Shown here: piece by piece, positions 9,207 through 19,092 of the stretch
How the letters are laid out: each line of letters opens with the position of its first letter
Numbering within the stretch: position 1 is the first letter of the stretch
NCBI RefSeq assembly: GCF_025144465.1
Contig: NZ_CP083553.1
Coordinates: 578,501-642,500, forward strand
DNA length: 64,000 bases
Source of the DNA: Leisingera sp. S132
GTDB lineage: Bacteria; Pseudomonadota; Alphaproteobacteria; Rhodobacterales; Rhodobacteraceae
Direction: 5' to 3'
The notes under the pieces: generated by a model
The model's input: only the letters and a program-made list of their open reading frames with translations
What the model was told of the DNA's origin: nothing
The model's database searches: none
Program-made: the position numbers and the translations under genes

Positions 9207-11069
9207 GTGTCAGACAAGCCGCACAGACGCCTTGCCGCCATCTTCATGCTGGATGTCTCCGGCTTCAGCCGGATGATGGCCGAGGATGAGGCCGGAACCC
9301 TGAACCAGGTGTTGGCCCAGCAGCAGACTTTGATCGCGCCTGCGATCCGCCGCCACGGCGGCCGAATTATCAAGCTAATGGGCGACGGGGTCCTGGCACT
9401 GTTTCCCAGCGTTATCTCAGCAGTGGAGGCTGCAGCGCAAATCCAGGCGGATGCGGCCCGCACCCGCCGCCTTCAGCTGCGCATCGGCATCAATCTGGGT
9501 GAAGTGCTGATTGCGCAGGGCGACGTTTTCGGCGACGAGGTGAACATCGCCGCGCGGCTGGAAAGCCTGGCCCAGCCGGGCGGAGTAGCGCTTTCAGCTT
9601 CTGCTTATGACCAGGTCCGCAACCGCATCCCCTATGACTTCGAAGATTTCGGCCGGCATGAGGTAAAGAACATCCCCGATCCGGTGCAGGTTTATTTCCT
9701 GGGAGAGGAGCTTACGTCGCTGCCGTCCTTGCGCCGCAGCGCGCCGCCACCGGAACCGCGGGGCATTGTAGCGCGCAGGGGAGTCCGGCCCGCGGTATTG
9801 CTTGCGGCCGGCTGTATCGGTGCCGTCACCGCCGTGGCCGGCCTCTGGGGCTGGCACTCGGCCGACCGTCTGAACACTGCCGCGGCACCTGTGCCCGGGT
9901 CTCCTGCGGCGTCCGCTTTTGAAGGCAGTCCTGTGATCGCTGTCCTTCCATTCACGTCGGACGCGCTTCAGCCGGAAACAGCGCGGATGCTGGCGCAGGA
10001 CGTGATCCGCAGCCTTGCCGCCGCCAGCGCCGTCCGCATCATTGCGCCCTCCAGCGCCCGGGCCGCTGAAGGTTTGCTGCCGGGGGAGGCGGCGCAGCTT
10101 CTGGGCGCCGATTTCGTCGTGGCAGGTCATTTTCCCGGAACCTTGCAGGAGGGAGCCGGTCTGAAAATTCTTCAGGCAAAAAGCAGCAGCGGTGGTGGTA
10201 AGGCAGGGGCGGAACCGCTCAGTATTCTGCCGCCTCAGCCGCAAAGCTCTGTGGCCGCCCTTGCGCCGGAAATTGCGGCCAGCATCATCGGCTACTTCGG
10301 CAAGCCCCTGCCGCACAGCGGCCGCGCTGATATTGCTGATGGCGCTATGCTGCAATTGTTCACCGCCCGCAGCTTGATGCAGCAGGGGGACCGCAACGGC
10401 GCGCGGCAGGCGCTGCAACGGGCGCAGCAGATGGAACCGGACTGGCCGGAAGCGCAGGCGTTGGCGGCGCATTGGCATTTGGACATGCTCACTGGCCAGG
10501 CAGCGGGTCTGCCGGAGCGCGCGTCAGAGGCCGCAAAGCTGGTTCAGGGGCTGCCGCCGGAGGCTACGGTGCTGCAGCTGAGGGCGCTGGCAGCACAGTT
10601 TTCTGGCCGTAACGGCGAAGCGCTGCAAACAGCCGGGATCCTGGCGGAGGGTTTTCCGAACGATGCGCCGGGACAGCTTTTGCGGGCGTGGCTTTTGCAT
10701 CTCGTCGGGCAGGACAGCAGCGCCCGGAAAGTGCTGGACAATGTCCGCCGCCTCGAACCGCTGCCTCAGCCGATGGTTCTGACCGTCGAAGCCGCTCTCC
10801 ATCTCGCCGCCGGCCGGGAAACCGAAGCCGCGGCCGCGGCGGCGGAGGCGCTGAGGATTGAACCGGCGGCGCAGCTGGCCTTGGTACTGCAGTGCGCCAG
10901 CCTGGCTGCGCTTGGCAATTTTGAAGAGGCCGCTGCTGCCTGCGGCCGTCTCAAGGGCGCACCGCTGACGGTGGATCAGGCTGCGGCGGCCTTTCCCTAT
11001 TCCGCCGCGGCACCTCAGCGGGCTCTGCGCACCGGTCTCAGCCTGGCGGGGCTGACGGGCCGCCCCTGA
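9207..11069 (+). CDS. Adenylate/guanylate cyclase with transmembrane segment, TolB/FlgO-like and TPR regions
   Basis: Class III nucleotide cyclase of 620 residues, expected to make cAMP or cGMP. The catalytic domain (8-165) has the first metal Asp in FMLDVSGFSRM, the substrate-recognition Lys and second metal Asp in IIKLMGDGVLALF, Asp seven residues before the Asn in GDVFGDEVNIAARLE, and the Asn/Arg pair of that motif. A membrane segment follows at ~194-217. Residues ~245-350 (VIAVLPFTSD) are TolB/FlgO-like, and ~370-600 are TPR-like helices. Start is GTG at 9207, with no strong ribosome-binding site. Every residue expected for activity is present, unlike the paralogue at 11835. Confidence 0.85.
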   Translation: MSDKPHRRLAAIFMLDVSGFSRMMAEDEAGTLNQVLAQQQTLIAPAIRRHGGRIIKLMGDGVLALFPSVISAVEAAAQIQADAARTRRLQLRIGINLGEVLIAQGDVFGDEVNIAARLESLAQPGGVALSASAYDQVRNRIPYDFEDFGRHEVKNIPDPVQVYFLGEELTSLPSLRRSAPPPEPRGIVARRGVRPAVLLAAGCIGAVTAVAGLWGWHSADRLNTAAAPVPGSPAASAFEGSPVIAVLPFTSDALQPETARMLAQDVIRSLAAASAVRIIAPSSARAAEGLLPGEAAQLLGADFVVAGHFPGTLQEGAGLKILQAKSSSGGGKAGAEPLSILPPQPQSSVAALAPEIAASIIGYFGKPLPHSGRADIADGAMLQLFTARSLMQQGDRNGARQALQRAQQMEPDWPEAQALAAHWHLDMLTGQAAGLPERASEAAKLVQGLPPEATVLQLRALAAQFSGRNGEALQTAGILAEGFPNDAPGQLLRAWLLHLVGQDSSARKVLDNVRRLEPLPQPMVLTVEAALHLAAGRETEAAAAAAEALRIEPAAQLALVLQCASLAALGNFEEAAAACGRLKGAPLTVDQAAAAFPYSAAAPQRALRTGLSLAGLTGRP

Positions 11070-11123
11070 AGTTGCGCGCAATTGCCCGGTTGACCGCGCC
11101 AGATTTTGTGATCACATGGCCGG

Positions 11124-11780
11124 ATGAACCAGACTGCCCGCCCCGCCCAGGAACCCGCTTCCGCCCCGGCTCATGATCGCGTCTACCGGACACTCCGGAC
11201 GCGCATTATGCACGGTGAGATAACCCCGGGAGTTGCCTTGACCCTGCGCGGGATCGGCGGCGAGTTCGGGGTCTCGATGACTCCAGCGCGCGAGGCAGTG
11301 CGGAGGCTGGCCGCCGAAGGTGCGCTGTTTCTGTCTTCGTCGGGCCGGGTGACGACGCCGGAGCTGACAAACGAGCGGATTGAGGAGCTGGCCGCATTGC
11401 GTGCGCTCCTGGAGGTGGAGCTGGCCAGCCGTGCTCTGCCGCGCGCGCACATGGCGCTGATCGACCGGCTGCAGACAATAAATTCCAACGTGGCAGAGAT
11501 GGTCTCCAAACGCGATGCCGTTGGCTATATCCGCACCAACCTGGAATTCCACCGCACCCTCTATCTGCGTGCCCAGGCGCCGGCCATGCTGGCCATGGCG
11601 GAAACTGTCTGGCTGCAGCTCGGTCCTACCATGCGGGCGCTTTACGGGCGGCTGCGCCGCACCGATCCGCCGCAGAACCACCGCCTGATCATCGCCGCAC
11701 TGAAGGCGGGCGACGAGCCCGGCCTGCGGCTGGCAGTGCGCTCGGACGTGACCCAGGGCCTACGGCTGCTGGCAGGCTAG
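11124..11780 (+). CDS. GntR-family regulator, FadR/FCD type
   Basis: Regulator of 218 residues. Residues ~20-85 are a GntR winged helix (VYRTLRTRIMHGEITPG, then MTPAREAVRRLAAEGAL); ~95-210 form the all-helical FCD ligand-binding domain (LRALLEVELASRAL). FCD regulators normally bind a carboxylic acid and repress a nearby catabolic operon. Here the neighbours are the two cyclase-TPR genes, neither of them catabolic, so no target is suggested by position. A palindromic site exists upstream of glcD, but far away at 32.3 kb. Confidence 0.88.
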   Translation: MNQTARPAQEPASAPAHDRVYRTLRTRIMHGEITPGVALTLRGIGGEFGVSMTPAREAVRRLAAEGALFLSSSGRVTTPELTNERIEELAALRALLEVELASRALPRAHMALIDRLQTINSNVAEMVSKRDAVGYIRTNLEFHRTLYLRAQAPAMLAMAETVWLQLGPTMRALYGRLRRTDPPQNHRLIIAALKAGDEPGLRLAVRSDVTQGLRLLAG

Positions 11781-11834
11781 GGCGGTTGCGAAACCGGTTC
11801 CCAGGCGCTGGCCGAACTGGTACACTCCAACTCT

Positions 11835-14072
11835 ATGAAAAGCCCTTCAAATCGCCGCCTGGCTGCGATCCTGGCCGCTGATGTGGCGGGCTATTCCCGG
11901 CTGACCGCCGCGGACGAAGAGGGCACGGTAGCCGCACTGCGCGCCATCCGCAGCGAGGTGATAGAGCCGCTTACAGAACAGTATGGCGGCCGCATCGCCA
12001 ATACTGCAGGCGACAGTTTCCTGATCGAATTCCGCAGCGCCGTTGATGCGCTGCGCGCGGCCCTCAGCATTCAGGACCGGCTGCGGGAAAGAAATGCGGG
12101 GGTTCCTGAGGATGATGCCATCCTGCTGCGCATCGGCCTTAATGTGGGAGATGTGATCTCCAACGGCGCAGACATTCTGGGTGATGGCGTCAACGTGGCC
12201 GCCCGGCTGGAGGCGCTGGCAGAGCCGGGCGGCATCACTGCCTCGGAGGCCGTCGCCGGCTACGCCCGCAAGAGCATAGCCGCGGACTTCATTCCAATGG
12301 GCCCGCAAAGGGTCAAGAATATCCCGGAACCGGTGGAGGCCTACCGGGTTCGGGCAAGCGGACAGACGCCACAGAAGACAGCGCGCGCCAAGGCTCCGCG
12401 CGCCCGGCTGGCCGTGGGGGCGGGCATTTTGGCCGCGGCAGCGGCGGGCACGCTCTTGTGGATGGCCCCCAGCCAGCCGAATCCGGATCAGGCTGTCGTG
12501 GCGCGCATGGCCTTTCCGCTGCCGGATCTTCCTTCTGTCGCGGTGCTGCCGCTGGCCGATGCCACTGGCGAAACCGGCAACGCGATGCTAGCAGACGGAT
12601 TTTCCGAGGATCTGATCACCGACCTGTCGCGGATCTCCGGCCTGTTCGTGATCTCCGGCAACAGCTCTTTTGCTTACCAGGAGCGGCAGATCAGCACCGC
12701 GCAATTCGCTGAGGAACTGGGCGTGCGCTATGTGGTCGACGGCAGCCTGCGCCGCACCGGGGCTGCCTTCCGGGCCAATATCCGGCTGACCGACACATCC
12801 AGCGGCCAGCTGGTCTGGGCGGAACGTTTCGATGGACCGCTGGAGAACATCTTCTCGGTTCAGAACCGCATTGCGCTGGATATCGCCAAGGCGCTGGATC
12901 TGCCGCTGGATGACGAAGAGCGCACTGGGATCGAACAAGTGGATACCGCGACCATAGCGGCGCGCGAGGCGTTTCAGCAGGGCTGGGCGCTTTTTGCGCG
13001 GTTCAATGAGGCGGATAATCTGGCTGCAATCCCGCATTTCAAACAGGCGGTGTCGCTGGATCCGGACTATGGCCGGGCCTGGGCCCTTCTGGCGATGGCG
13101 CATCTGCGCCCGCATATATTGCACCATTGGGAGGGCTACAGTCCGGCCACCGGCCAGACGCATATCGGCGAGTTCTACAAATACCTGCGCGAAGCTGTCA
13201 GGCACGGCACGCCGCTTACGCATGTGATTCGGGCGATGGTGCTGCTGAACCTGCCGGACTGGGAGGGGGTTTACGGCGGCAGCCGCGGCACCAGCGAGGC
13301 GCGGCAGGAAGCGGCAAAGGCAATTGCTCTGCAGCCCAGCGACCCAGAGGCGCATTTGACAATGGGCTGGGCACTGATCGCCGCAGGCGAGCCGCAGGAA
13401 GGTCTGGCTTTTGTCCGTGCTGCCATGCGGCTCGATCCCAGGCATCCGAGTTACTATGCGCTGTTCGAGGCGGCGGCCTTGTTTGCGATGGGGGACTACG
13501 CACAGGCAGCCGCAGTGTTGCAGGCTGAGGTGGACCGCAATCCCCAAGCGCGGGAACTGATGCCTGTTGCGGCCTCGGCGCTGGCGATGCAGGGGGAACT
13601 GCGGGCTGCGCGTGCCATGGTTGAGCGCTGGCACGGCAGCAACAGCTCCGCCTCACTGCCGGCCGCGGTGCAGGACTATTTCTTTATTCTCCGCTGGACA
13701 GGCGCCAGTCGGCACCTGAACCGGCGGCTGAAGGACGGGCTGCGGCTGGCGGCGCTGCCGCCTGGCACAACAGTGGCCAGCCTCAGGGCGGAACTGTCGC
13801 TGGCGGATGCCAGCAGCCAGCGGCAGGCAGCCCGGTCGCTGAGCCTGTTCGGACCTGCAGCCGCTCCAGCGGTGCCTGAGCTGACCATGCTTTTGCAAAG
13901 TCCTTCCGCCTTTGTTCGCAAAGAGGCCGCCAACACCCTGGGAAACATCGGCACTGCCGCGGCACCAGCGCTTGCGGCGCTGGATGCACTGGCGGGGATG
14001 GGCCTCGCCGGCAAACGCGCGGCCCTTGCCGCGGAGCGGATCCGCAGCAGCTTGGCTGCAAAGGATCTCTGA
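11835..14072 (+). CDS. Cyclase-domain protein with TPR and C-terminal HEAT repeats; adenine-recognition Lys replaced
   Basis: 745 residues. Cyclase domain at ~5-170 (AAILAADVAGYSRL; NVAARLEALA), membrane segment ~192-211, TolB/FlgO-like domain ~228-350 (PSVAVLPLADATGE), TPR-like repeats ~380-600, and HEAT-like repeats from ~660 (LFGPAAAPAVPELTMLLQ; VRKEAANTLGNIGTAAAPAL). Both metal Asp and the transition-state Asn/Arg are kept, but the substrate-specifying Lys of the family is Asn (IANTAGDSFLIEF versus IIKLMGDGVLALF in the 9207 protein). Activity or base specificity may therefore be altered. It may act as a receptor or scaffold. Confidence 0.85.
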   Translation: MKSPSNRRLAAILAADVAGYSRLTAADEEGTVAALRAIRSEVIEPLTEQYGGRIANTAGDSFLIEFRSAVDALRAALSIQDRLRERNAGVPEDDAILLRIGLNVGDVISNGADILGDGVNVAARLEALAEPGGITASEAVAGYARKSIAADFIPMGPQRVKNIPEPVEAYRVRASGQTPQKTARAKAPRARLAVGAGILAAAAAGTLLWMAPSQPNPDQAVVARMAFPLPDLPSVAVLPLADATGETGNAMLADGFSEDLITDLSRISGLFVISGNSSFAYQERQISTAQFAEELGVRYVVDGSLRRTGAAFRANIRLTDTSSGQLVWAERFDGPLENIFSVQNRIALDIAKALDLPLDDEERTGIEQVDTATIAAREAFQQGWALFARFNEADNLAAIPHFKQAVSLDPDYGRAWALLAMAHLRPHILHHWEGYSPATGQTHIGEFYKYLREAVRHGTPLTHVIRAMVLLNLPDWEGVYGGSRGTSEARQEAAKAIALQPSDPEAHLTMGWALIAAGEPQEGLAFVRAAMRLDPRHPSYYALFEAAALFAMGDYAQAAAVLQAEVDRNPQARELMPVAASALAMQGELRAARAMVERWHGSNSSASLPAAVQDYFFILRWTGASRHLNRRLKDGLRLAALPPGTTVASLRAELSLADASSQRQAARSLSLFGPAAAPAVPELTMLLQSPSAFVRKEAANTLGNIGTAAAPALAALDALAGMGLAGKRAALAAERIRSSLAAKDL

Positions 14073-14456
14073 CAGAGGGTTTTTTCGCCGCCTGAACCTT
14101 CACCGTTTGTGACCGTTGCTGGTTCATGTGTTTTGCCGGAACACAGGCGCGAATCCTCCATTTCACAGGGAGGCATTTGTCAATTTTCGCTTCGGAATGG
14201 CACCGAAGAAGCCCCTTGGAAGACAAGTGTGCATAGCGGCAGGTGGCCGATTGCACTGCTCTCGCTGGTGCAGGAAAGCGCAGGCACTCTCGGCTGCTGC
14301 ATGAAGCCAGGCTCGGTTAAGAGCTTAATCTAAAAGGGGTATTCCAAGGGTGCATAGCACCGATGTGCATCCTGCATACCCTATGCGATATCGGCATTTC
14401 ACAGTTTGTGCAGCGCAGGATAGCGTTTGCGGCATAATCACAGGGGAGTATGCCTA
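14073..14456. promoter_or_regulatory. Regulatory region before the peptide ABC operon, with two palindromes
   Basis: No gene is supported in these 384 bases. Close to the operon lie two perfect inverted repeats: GGTGC-ATA-GCACC (14349-14361) and GCATA-CCC-TATGC (14374-14386). They are ~100 and ~75 bases upstream of the start codon and share the TGCAT core, so they may be operators for the LysR regulator at the operon's end or another protein. A strong ribosome-binding site AGGGGAG is at 14442-14448. Confidence 0.45.
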
Positions 14457-16019
14457 ATGACGAAATTTGTCAGAAGCCTGGCGGCTGCTGCGGTGGTGGC
14501 GATGGCACCGGTTGCCTATGCCGAAACCACCGTGCGGGTTGCCTACGACGCCGACCCGGTCTCGCTGGATCCGCATGAACAGCTGTCCGGCGGCACGCTG
14601 CAGCTGTCGCACATGGTCTTTGATCCGCTGGTGCGCTGGACCAAGGACCTGCAGTTCGAACCGCGCCTTGCCGAAAGCTGGGAACAGATCGACGCGACCA
14701 CCATGCGCTTCAAGCTGCGCAGCGGCGTGACCTTCCACAGCGGCAACGCGCTGACGGCCAATGACGTCGACTGGACCTTTGACCGCTTGAAGGAAAGCGA
14801 CGATTTCAAGGCGATCTTCGCGCAGTTCACCGATGTCGAAGTCATCGACGACATGACCTTCGACCTCAAGACCTCGGAGCCTTATCCGCTGGTCCTGCAC
14901 ACCGCGACCTACATCTTCCCGATGGACAGCGCGTTCTACACCGGCACCACAGATGACGGCAAAGACAAGTCGGAGATCGTCAAGCATGGCGACAGCTTTG
15001 CTTCGCGCAACGTTTCCGGCACCGGACCCTTCATCGTCACCGAGCGCGAGCAGGGCGTGCGCGTCGTGTTCGACCGCTTTGACGGCTACTGGGATACCGC
15101 CAGCAATGGCAACGTCGACAAGATCGTTCTGACCCCGATCAAGGAAGACCCGACCCGCGTGGCGGCCCTTCTGTCCGGCGACGTGGACTTCATCGCGCCA
15201 GTTCCCCCGACCGACCTGAAGCGTGTCGAAGAGGCCGAGGGCGTTGACCTGATCACCATGCCCGGCACCCGTATCATCACTTTCCAGATGAACCAGAACC
15301 GGGTCGAAGCCTTCAAGGACGCACGTGTCCGCCAGGCGATCGACTATGCAGTCAACAACGCAGGCATCGTTGACCGCATCATGCGCGGCTTCGGCACCGT
15401 TGGCGCACAGGCCAGCCCGGCCGGCTACCTGGGCTACAACGAAGGCTTGGCCCCGCGCTTCGACCTGGAAAAAGCCAAGGCGCTGATGGCTGAGGCAGGC
15501 TATGCCGACGGCTTCTCGATCACCATGATGGCGCCGAACAACCGCTATGTGAACGACGACAAGATCGCTCAGGCGGTGGCTTCGATGCTGGCACAGATCA
15601 ACATCAAAGTTGACCTGCAGACCATGCCCAAGGCGCAGTACTGGCCGACCTTTGACGAGCGCGCAGCGGACATGATGATGATCGGCTGGCATTCGGACAC
15701 TGAGGATTCTGCCAACTTCCACCAGTTCCTGACTGCCTGCCCGAACCCGGAGAACGGCAACGGCCAGTACAACTCGGGCAACTACTGCAACGAGGAAGCC
15801 GACGCGCTGATGAATGCAGCGAACGCGGAAACCGATCCTGCCAAACGTGCGGAAATGCTGCAGAAGCTGGAAGGCATCCTGTATAATGAAGCGGCCTTTA
15901 TCCCGCTGCATTGGCAGAACCTGGCATGGGGTTCCAAGTCCGGCATGAACTCTGCGGACATCGTGAACGCGCTGAACTTCCCCTACTTCGGTGACCTGGT
16001 TGTCGAAACCGGCAGCTGA
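14457..16019 (+). CDS. ABC transporter periplasmic solute-binding protein (SBP_bac_5, DppA/OppA-like)
   Basis: Periplasmic receptor of 520 residues that delivers a peptide-like substrate to the permease pair encoded downstream. A Sec signal peptide of ~22 residues ends at VAYA before ETTVRVAYDADPVSLDPHE, the usual start of the mature family-5 binding protein. Start at ATG 14457 fits the AGGGGAG site eight bases upstream. The first gene of a five-gene transporter operon. Family 5 proteins bind oligopeptides, dipeptides, nickel or glutathione; the sequence does not tell which. Confidence 0.9.
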   Translation: MTKFVRSLAAAAVVAMAPVAYAETTVRVAYDADPVSLDPHEQLSGGTLQLSHMVFDPLVRWTKDLQFEPRLAESWEQIDATTMRFKLRSGVTFHSGNALTANDVDWTFDRLKESDDFKAIFAQFTDVEVIDDMTFDLKTSEPYPLVLHTATYIFPMDSAFYTGTTDDGKDKSEIVKHGDSFASRNVSGTGPFIVTEREQGVRVVFDRFDGYWDTASNGNVDKIVLTPIKEDPTRVAALLSGDVDFIAPVPPTDLKRVEEAEGVDLITMPGTRIITFQMNQNRVEAFKDARVRQAIDYAVNNAGIVDRIMRGFGTVGAQASPAGYLGYNEGLAPRFDLEKAKALMAEAGYADGFSITMMAPNNRYVNDDKIAQAVASMLAQINIKVDLQTMPKAQYWPTFDERAADMMMIGWHSDTEDSANFHQFLTACPNPENGNGQYNSGNYCNEEADALMNAANAETDPAKRAEMLQKLEGILYNEAAFIPLHWQNLAWGSKSGMNSADIVNALNFPYFGDLVVETGS

Positions 16020-16164
16020 TCACTGAATACTTCCGGGCCGGTCTCCCCCGGCCGGCCCGGACCTTTTAAACAACAAGCGGCTGTCAAGGCTGCGCTTGCA
16101 GGACCCGCGCTTCCATCGGACACTGCGGCCTGCGCTGTAACCAAACTCTACAAAGGTCAGGACA

Positions 16165-17145
16165 ATGTTTGCCTATCTCGCCAAGCGAGTGATTCAGGCG
16201 GTGGCGGTGATGTTTGTCATCTCGCTGATTGCCTTTGCCATCCAGGGCAACCTGGGCGATCCGCTGCGCGAGCTGGTCGGGCAGTCGGTTTCCGAAGAAG
16301 TGCGCCAGCAACTGCGCGACGAAATGGGGCTGAATGACAGCTTCGTGACGCAGTACTTGCGTTTTGCAGGCAATGCTCTGCAGGGCGATCTGGGCACCTC
16401 ATATTTCTTCAAGGAGCCGGCGCTGGACGTGATCCTGAAAAAGCTGCCCGCAACGCTCGAGCTGGTGTTCGGGGCGACCCTGATCATTGTCGGCTTCTCG
16501 GTCCCGCTGGGCGTCTATACCGCGATCAAGCCCGACAGCATCCTGAGCCGCGTCATCATGGGCCTGTCGATTGTCGGCATCTCGATCCCGGTGTTCCTGA
16601 CTGCCATTCTGATGATCTTCGTGTTCTCGGTGGAATACGGCTGGCTCCCGTCCTACGGGCGCGGCGACACCGTGCATGTCTGGGGCTATTGGGAGACCAA
16701 CTTTGCCACTGCCGATGGCTGGCTGCACATCATCCTGCCCTCGATTGCTCTGGCCTCCATCATGCTGCCGCTGTTCGTTCGCCTGATCCGGGCAGAAATG
16801 ATGGAAGTGCTGCAGTCCGAATACGTCAAATATGCCAAGGCCAAGGGCATCAACCCGTGGCGCATCTACTTTGTGCACGCGCTGAAGAACACGCTGTTGC
16901 CGGTGATCACCGTGGGCGGTGTGCAGATCGGCACCATGGTCGCCTACACCATCCTGACCGAGACAGTGTTCCAGTGGCCGGGTATGGGCTTCATGTTCCT
17001 TGAGGCTGTGAACCGCGTCGATACCCCGCTGATCGTGGCTTACCTGATTGTTGTCGGCTTCATCTTCGTGGTCACCAACACCATCGTCGACCTGATCTAC
17101 GGGCTGGTGAACCCGACCGTGAATATTGCGAGGATGGGCGCATGA
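16165..17145 (+). CDS. ABC transporter permease (DppB-like)
   Basis: Inner-membrane permease of 326 residues with about six transmembrane helices. It has the DppB-type N-terminus FAYLAKRVIQAVAVMFVIS and a cytoplasmic EAA-type loop (EYVKYAKAKGINPWRIYFVH) that contacts the ATPases. It lies 145 bases after the binding protein gene and overlaps the next permease by four bases (ATGA). Confidence 0.92.
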   Translation: MFAYLAKRVIQAVAVMFVISLIAFAIQGNLGDPLRELVGQSVSEEVRQQLRDEMGLNDSFVTQYLRFAGNALQGDLGTSYFFKEPALDVILKKLPATLELVFGATLIIVGFSVPLGVYTAIKPDSILSRVIMGLSIVGISIPVFLTAILMIFVFSVEYGWLPSYGRGDTVHVWGYWETNFATADGWLHIILPSIALASIMLPLFVRLIRAEMMEVLQSEYVKYAKAKGINPWRIYFVHALKNTLLPVITVGGVQIGTMVAYTILTETVFQWPGMGFMFLEAVNRVDTPLIVAYLIVVGFIFVVTNTIVDLIYGLVNPTVNIARMGA

Positions 17146-18092
17146 GCACCGAAACGCTGAACCCGAAATCCGAACCCTCGCGCTGGTCCAAAGTGTGGAA
17201 CTCCAACATGGGCTACAGCTTCCGCCGCAATCCGGTGGCGGTGGTGAGCATGATCGTGTTCCTTCTGATCGCACTCGCGTCGTTCCTCGCGCCGCTGATC
17301 GCGCCCTATGACCCGTATGATCCGGCACAGATCGACATCATGAATTCGGAATACCCGCCTGCCTGGGTCGACGGGGCGCTGCCCGAATTTGTGCTGGGCA
17401 CTGACGATCAGGGCCGCGACCTGTGGTCCACTATCCTCTACGGCACCCGCCTGTCGCTGCTGATCGGCATCTGCGCCGTGGCGCTGCAGGCCTTCCTGGG
17501 CATCTCCATCGGCCTGATCGCGGGCTATGTCGGCGGCCGTCTCGACAGCCTCCTGATGCGGCTTGCAGACATCCAGCTGTCGTTCTCCACTCTGATGGTG
17601 GCGATCATCTTCCTGGCGGTCACGCAGGCGATGTTCGGTTCTGACACCTTCAATCAGTACGCCGTGATCTTTCTGATTGCGGTGATCGGGGTGGCGGAAT
17701 GGCCGCAATACGCCCGCACCGTGCGTGCCACCGTGCTGGCCGAGAAGAAAAAGGAATATGTCGATAGCGCCCGCGTCCTGGGCTTTGGCCCGATGCGGAT
17801 CATGGTGCGGCACATCCTGCCGAACTCGCTGTCGCCGATCTTTGTGATCTCCACCGTGCAGGTTGCCAATGCGATTATTTCCGAGGCCTCGCTCAGCTTC
17901 CTGGGCCTCGGCATGCCGCCGAGCCAGCCGTCGCTGGGTTCGCTGATCTCCTCTGGCTTCGACTACATCTTCTCCGGCAGCTGGTGGATCACCGCCATTC
18001 CCGGCGTGGTGCTGGTGGTGCTGGTTCTTGTCATTAACCTGCTGGGCGACTGGATGCGCGACGTCCTGAACCCGAAACTCTACAAGGGGTAA
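17142..18092 (+). CDS. ABC transporter permease (DppC-like)
   Basis: Second permease subunit, 316 residues. An N-terminal soluble stretch is followed by one helix (VAVVSMIVFLLIALASFLAP), the GTDDQGRDLWSTILYGTRLS motif typical of DppC, and further helices. The EAA loop is EYVDSARVLGFGPMRIMVRH. The start overlaps the preceding gene by four bases and the ATPase gene begins four bases after the stop, indicating one transcript. Confidence 0.92.
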   Translation: MSTETLNPKSEPSRWSKVWNSNMGYSFRRNPVAVVSMIVFLLIALASFLAPLIAPYDPYDPAQIDIMNSEYPPAWVDGALPEFVLGTDDQGRDLWSTILYGTRLSLLIGICAVALQAFLGISIGLIAGYVGGRLDSLLMRLADIQLSFSTLMVAIIFLAVTQAMFGSDTFNQYAVIFLIAVIGVAEWPQYARTVRATVLAEKKKEYVDSARVLGFGPMRIMVRHILPNSLSPIFVISTVQVANAIISEASLSFLGLGMPPSQPSLGSLISSGFDYIFSGSWWITAIPGVVLVVLVLVINLLGDWMRDVLNPKLYKG

Positions 18093-18096
18093 CGCG

Positions 18097-19092
18097 ATGA
18101 GCCTTCTTTCCGTTCGCGACCTCACCGTCAAATTCGCCATGCGCGACCAGACGGTTACTGCCCTCAACGGCATCTCTTTTGACCTGGCCAAGGGCGAACG
18201 CCTGGGCATCGTCGGCGAAAGCGGCGCCGGCAAGTCGATCACCGGGTTCTCGCTGATGAACCTGCTCAGCCGCCCGGGCTATATCGACACCGGCAAGATC
18301 CTGTTCGAAGGCGAGGACGTCGTTCAGATGAACGACAAGCGCCTGCGCAATCTGCGCGGCAACCGGATGGCGATGATCTTTCAGGATCCGATGGTGACGC
18401 TGAACCCGGTGCTGACCATTGGTCAGCAGATGATCGAAACCCTGATGGCGCACCGCAAGCTGAGCCATGAGGAAGCGCGCCAGATCGCCATCGTTAAGCT
18501 GCGTGAGGTCTACATCCCGTCGCCGGAGGAACGGTTGGAGCAATATCCGCACGAATTGTCCGGCGGCATGCGGCAGCGGATCATTATTGCAATTGCGCTG
18601 CTGCTTGATCCGCAGCTGATCATCGCGGATGAACCGACCACCGCGCTGGACGTGACCATTCAGGCCGACATCATGGAGCTGATGCTGGAGCTGTGCCAAT
18701 CCAACCAAGTGGGGCTGATCCTGATCACCCACGACCTGGGCGTGGTCAGCCAGATGACCGAGCGCACGCTGGTGATGTATGCCGGCCGGATCATCGAGAG
18801 CGGGCGCACCCGCGAGATCATCAACGACCCGCAGCACCCTTATACCCAGGGTCTGATCAACGCGCTGCCGCAGCAGACACTGCCAGGCCAGCGGCTGAAG
18901 CAGATCCCGGGCAACATGCCTGGCCTGGCCAGCATTCCCGCAGGCTGCGCCTTCAACCCGCGCTGCAAATACGCCACCGACCTCTGCCGCAGCCGGGTGC
19001 CGGAAGCGGTGCATTACGGCGGCGTGGAGGTGGCTTGCCACGAGGTGCAGCGCCTGAACAGCGATGAAGACCGTCAGGAGGCACGGGCATGA
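18097..19092 (+). CDS. ABC transporter ATP-binding protein (DppD-like)
   Basis: ATPase of 331 residues powering the peptide-type importer. Walker [10 protein letters not shown] at ~40, signature LSGGMRQRI at ~150, Walker [13 protein letters not shown] at ~170, and the H-loop ITHDLGVV. The C-terminal oligopeptide domain has [15 protein letters not shown] with its conserved Cys residues. It forms a heterodimer with the product of the next gene, which it overlaps by four bases. Confidence 0.93.
   Translation: MSLLSVRDLTVKFAMRDQTVTALNGISFDLAKGERLGIVGESGAGKSITGFSLMNLLSRPGYIDTGKILFEGEDVVQMNDKRLRNLRGNRMAMIFQDPMVTLNPVLTIGQQMIETLMAHRKLSHEEARQIAIVKLREVYIPSPEERLEQYPHELSGGMRQRIIIAIALLLDPQLIIADEPTTALDVTIQADIMELMLELCQSNQVGLILITHDLGVVSQMTERTLVMYAGRIIESGRTREIINDPQHPYTQGLINALPQQTLPGQRLKQIPGNMPGLASIPAGCAFNPRCKYATDLCRSRVPEAVHYGGVEVACHEVQRLNSDEDRQEARA

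Noticed and set aside
11124-11780. GntR regulator as the controller of glcDEF
   Set aside because: The glc palindrome is 20 kb away and no link beyond family type exists.
14109-14333. Small plus-strand frame between the HEAT-repeat protein and the ABC operon
   Set aside because: No recognisable protein features and no ribosome-binding site; the region fits a regulatory gap better.
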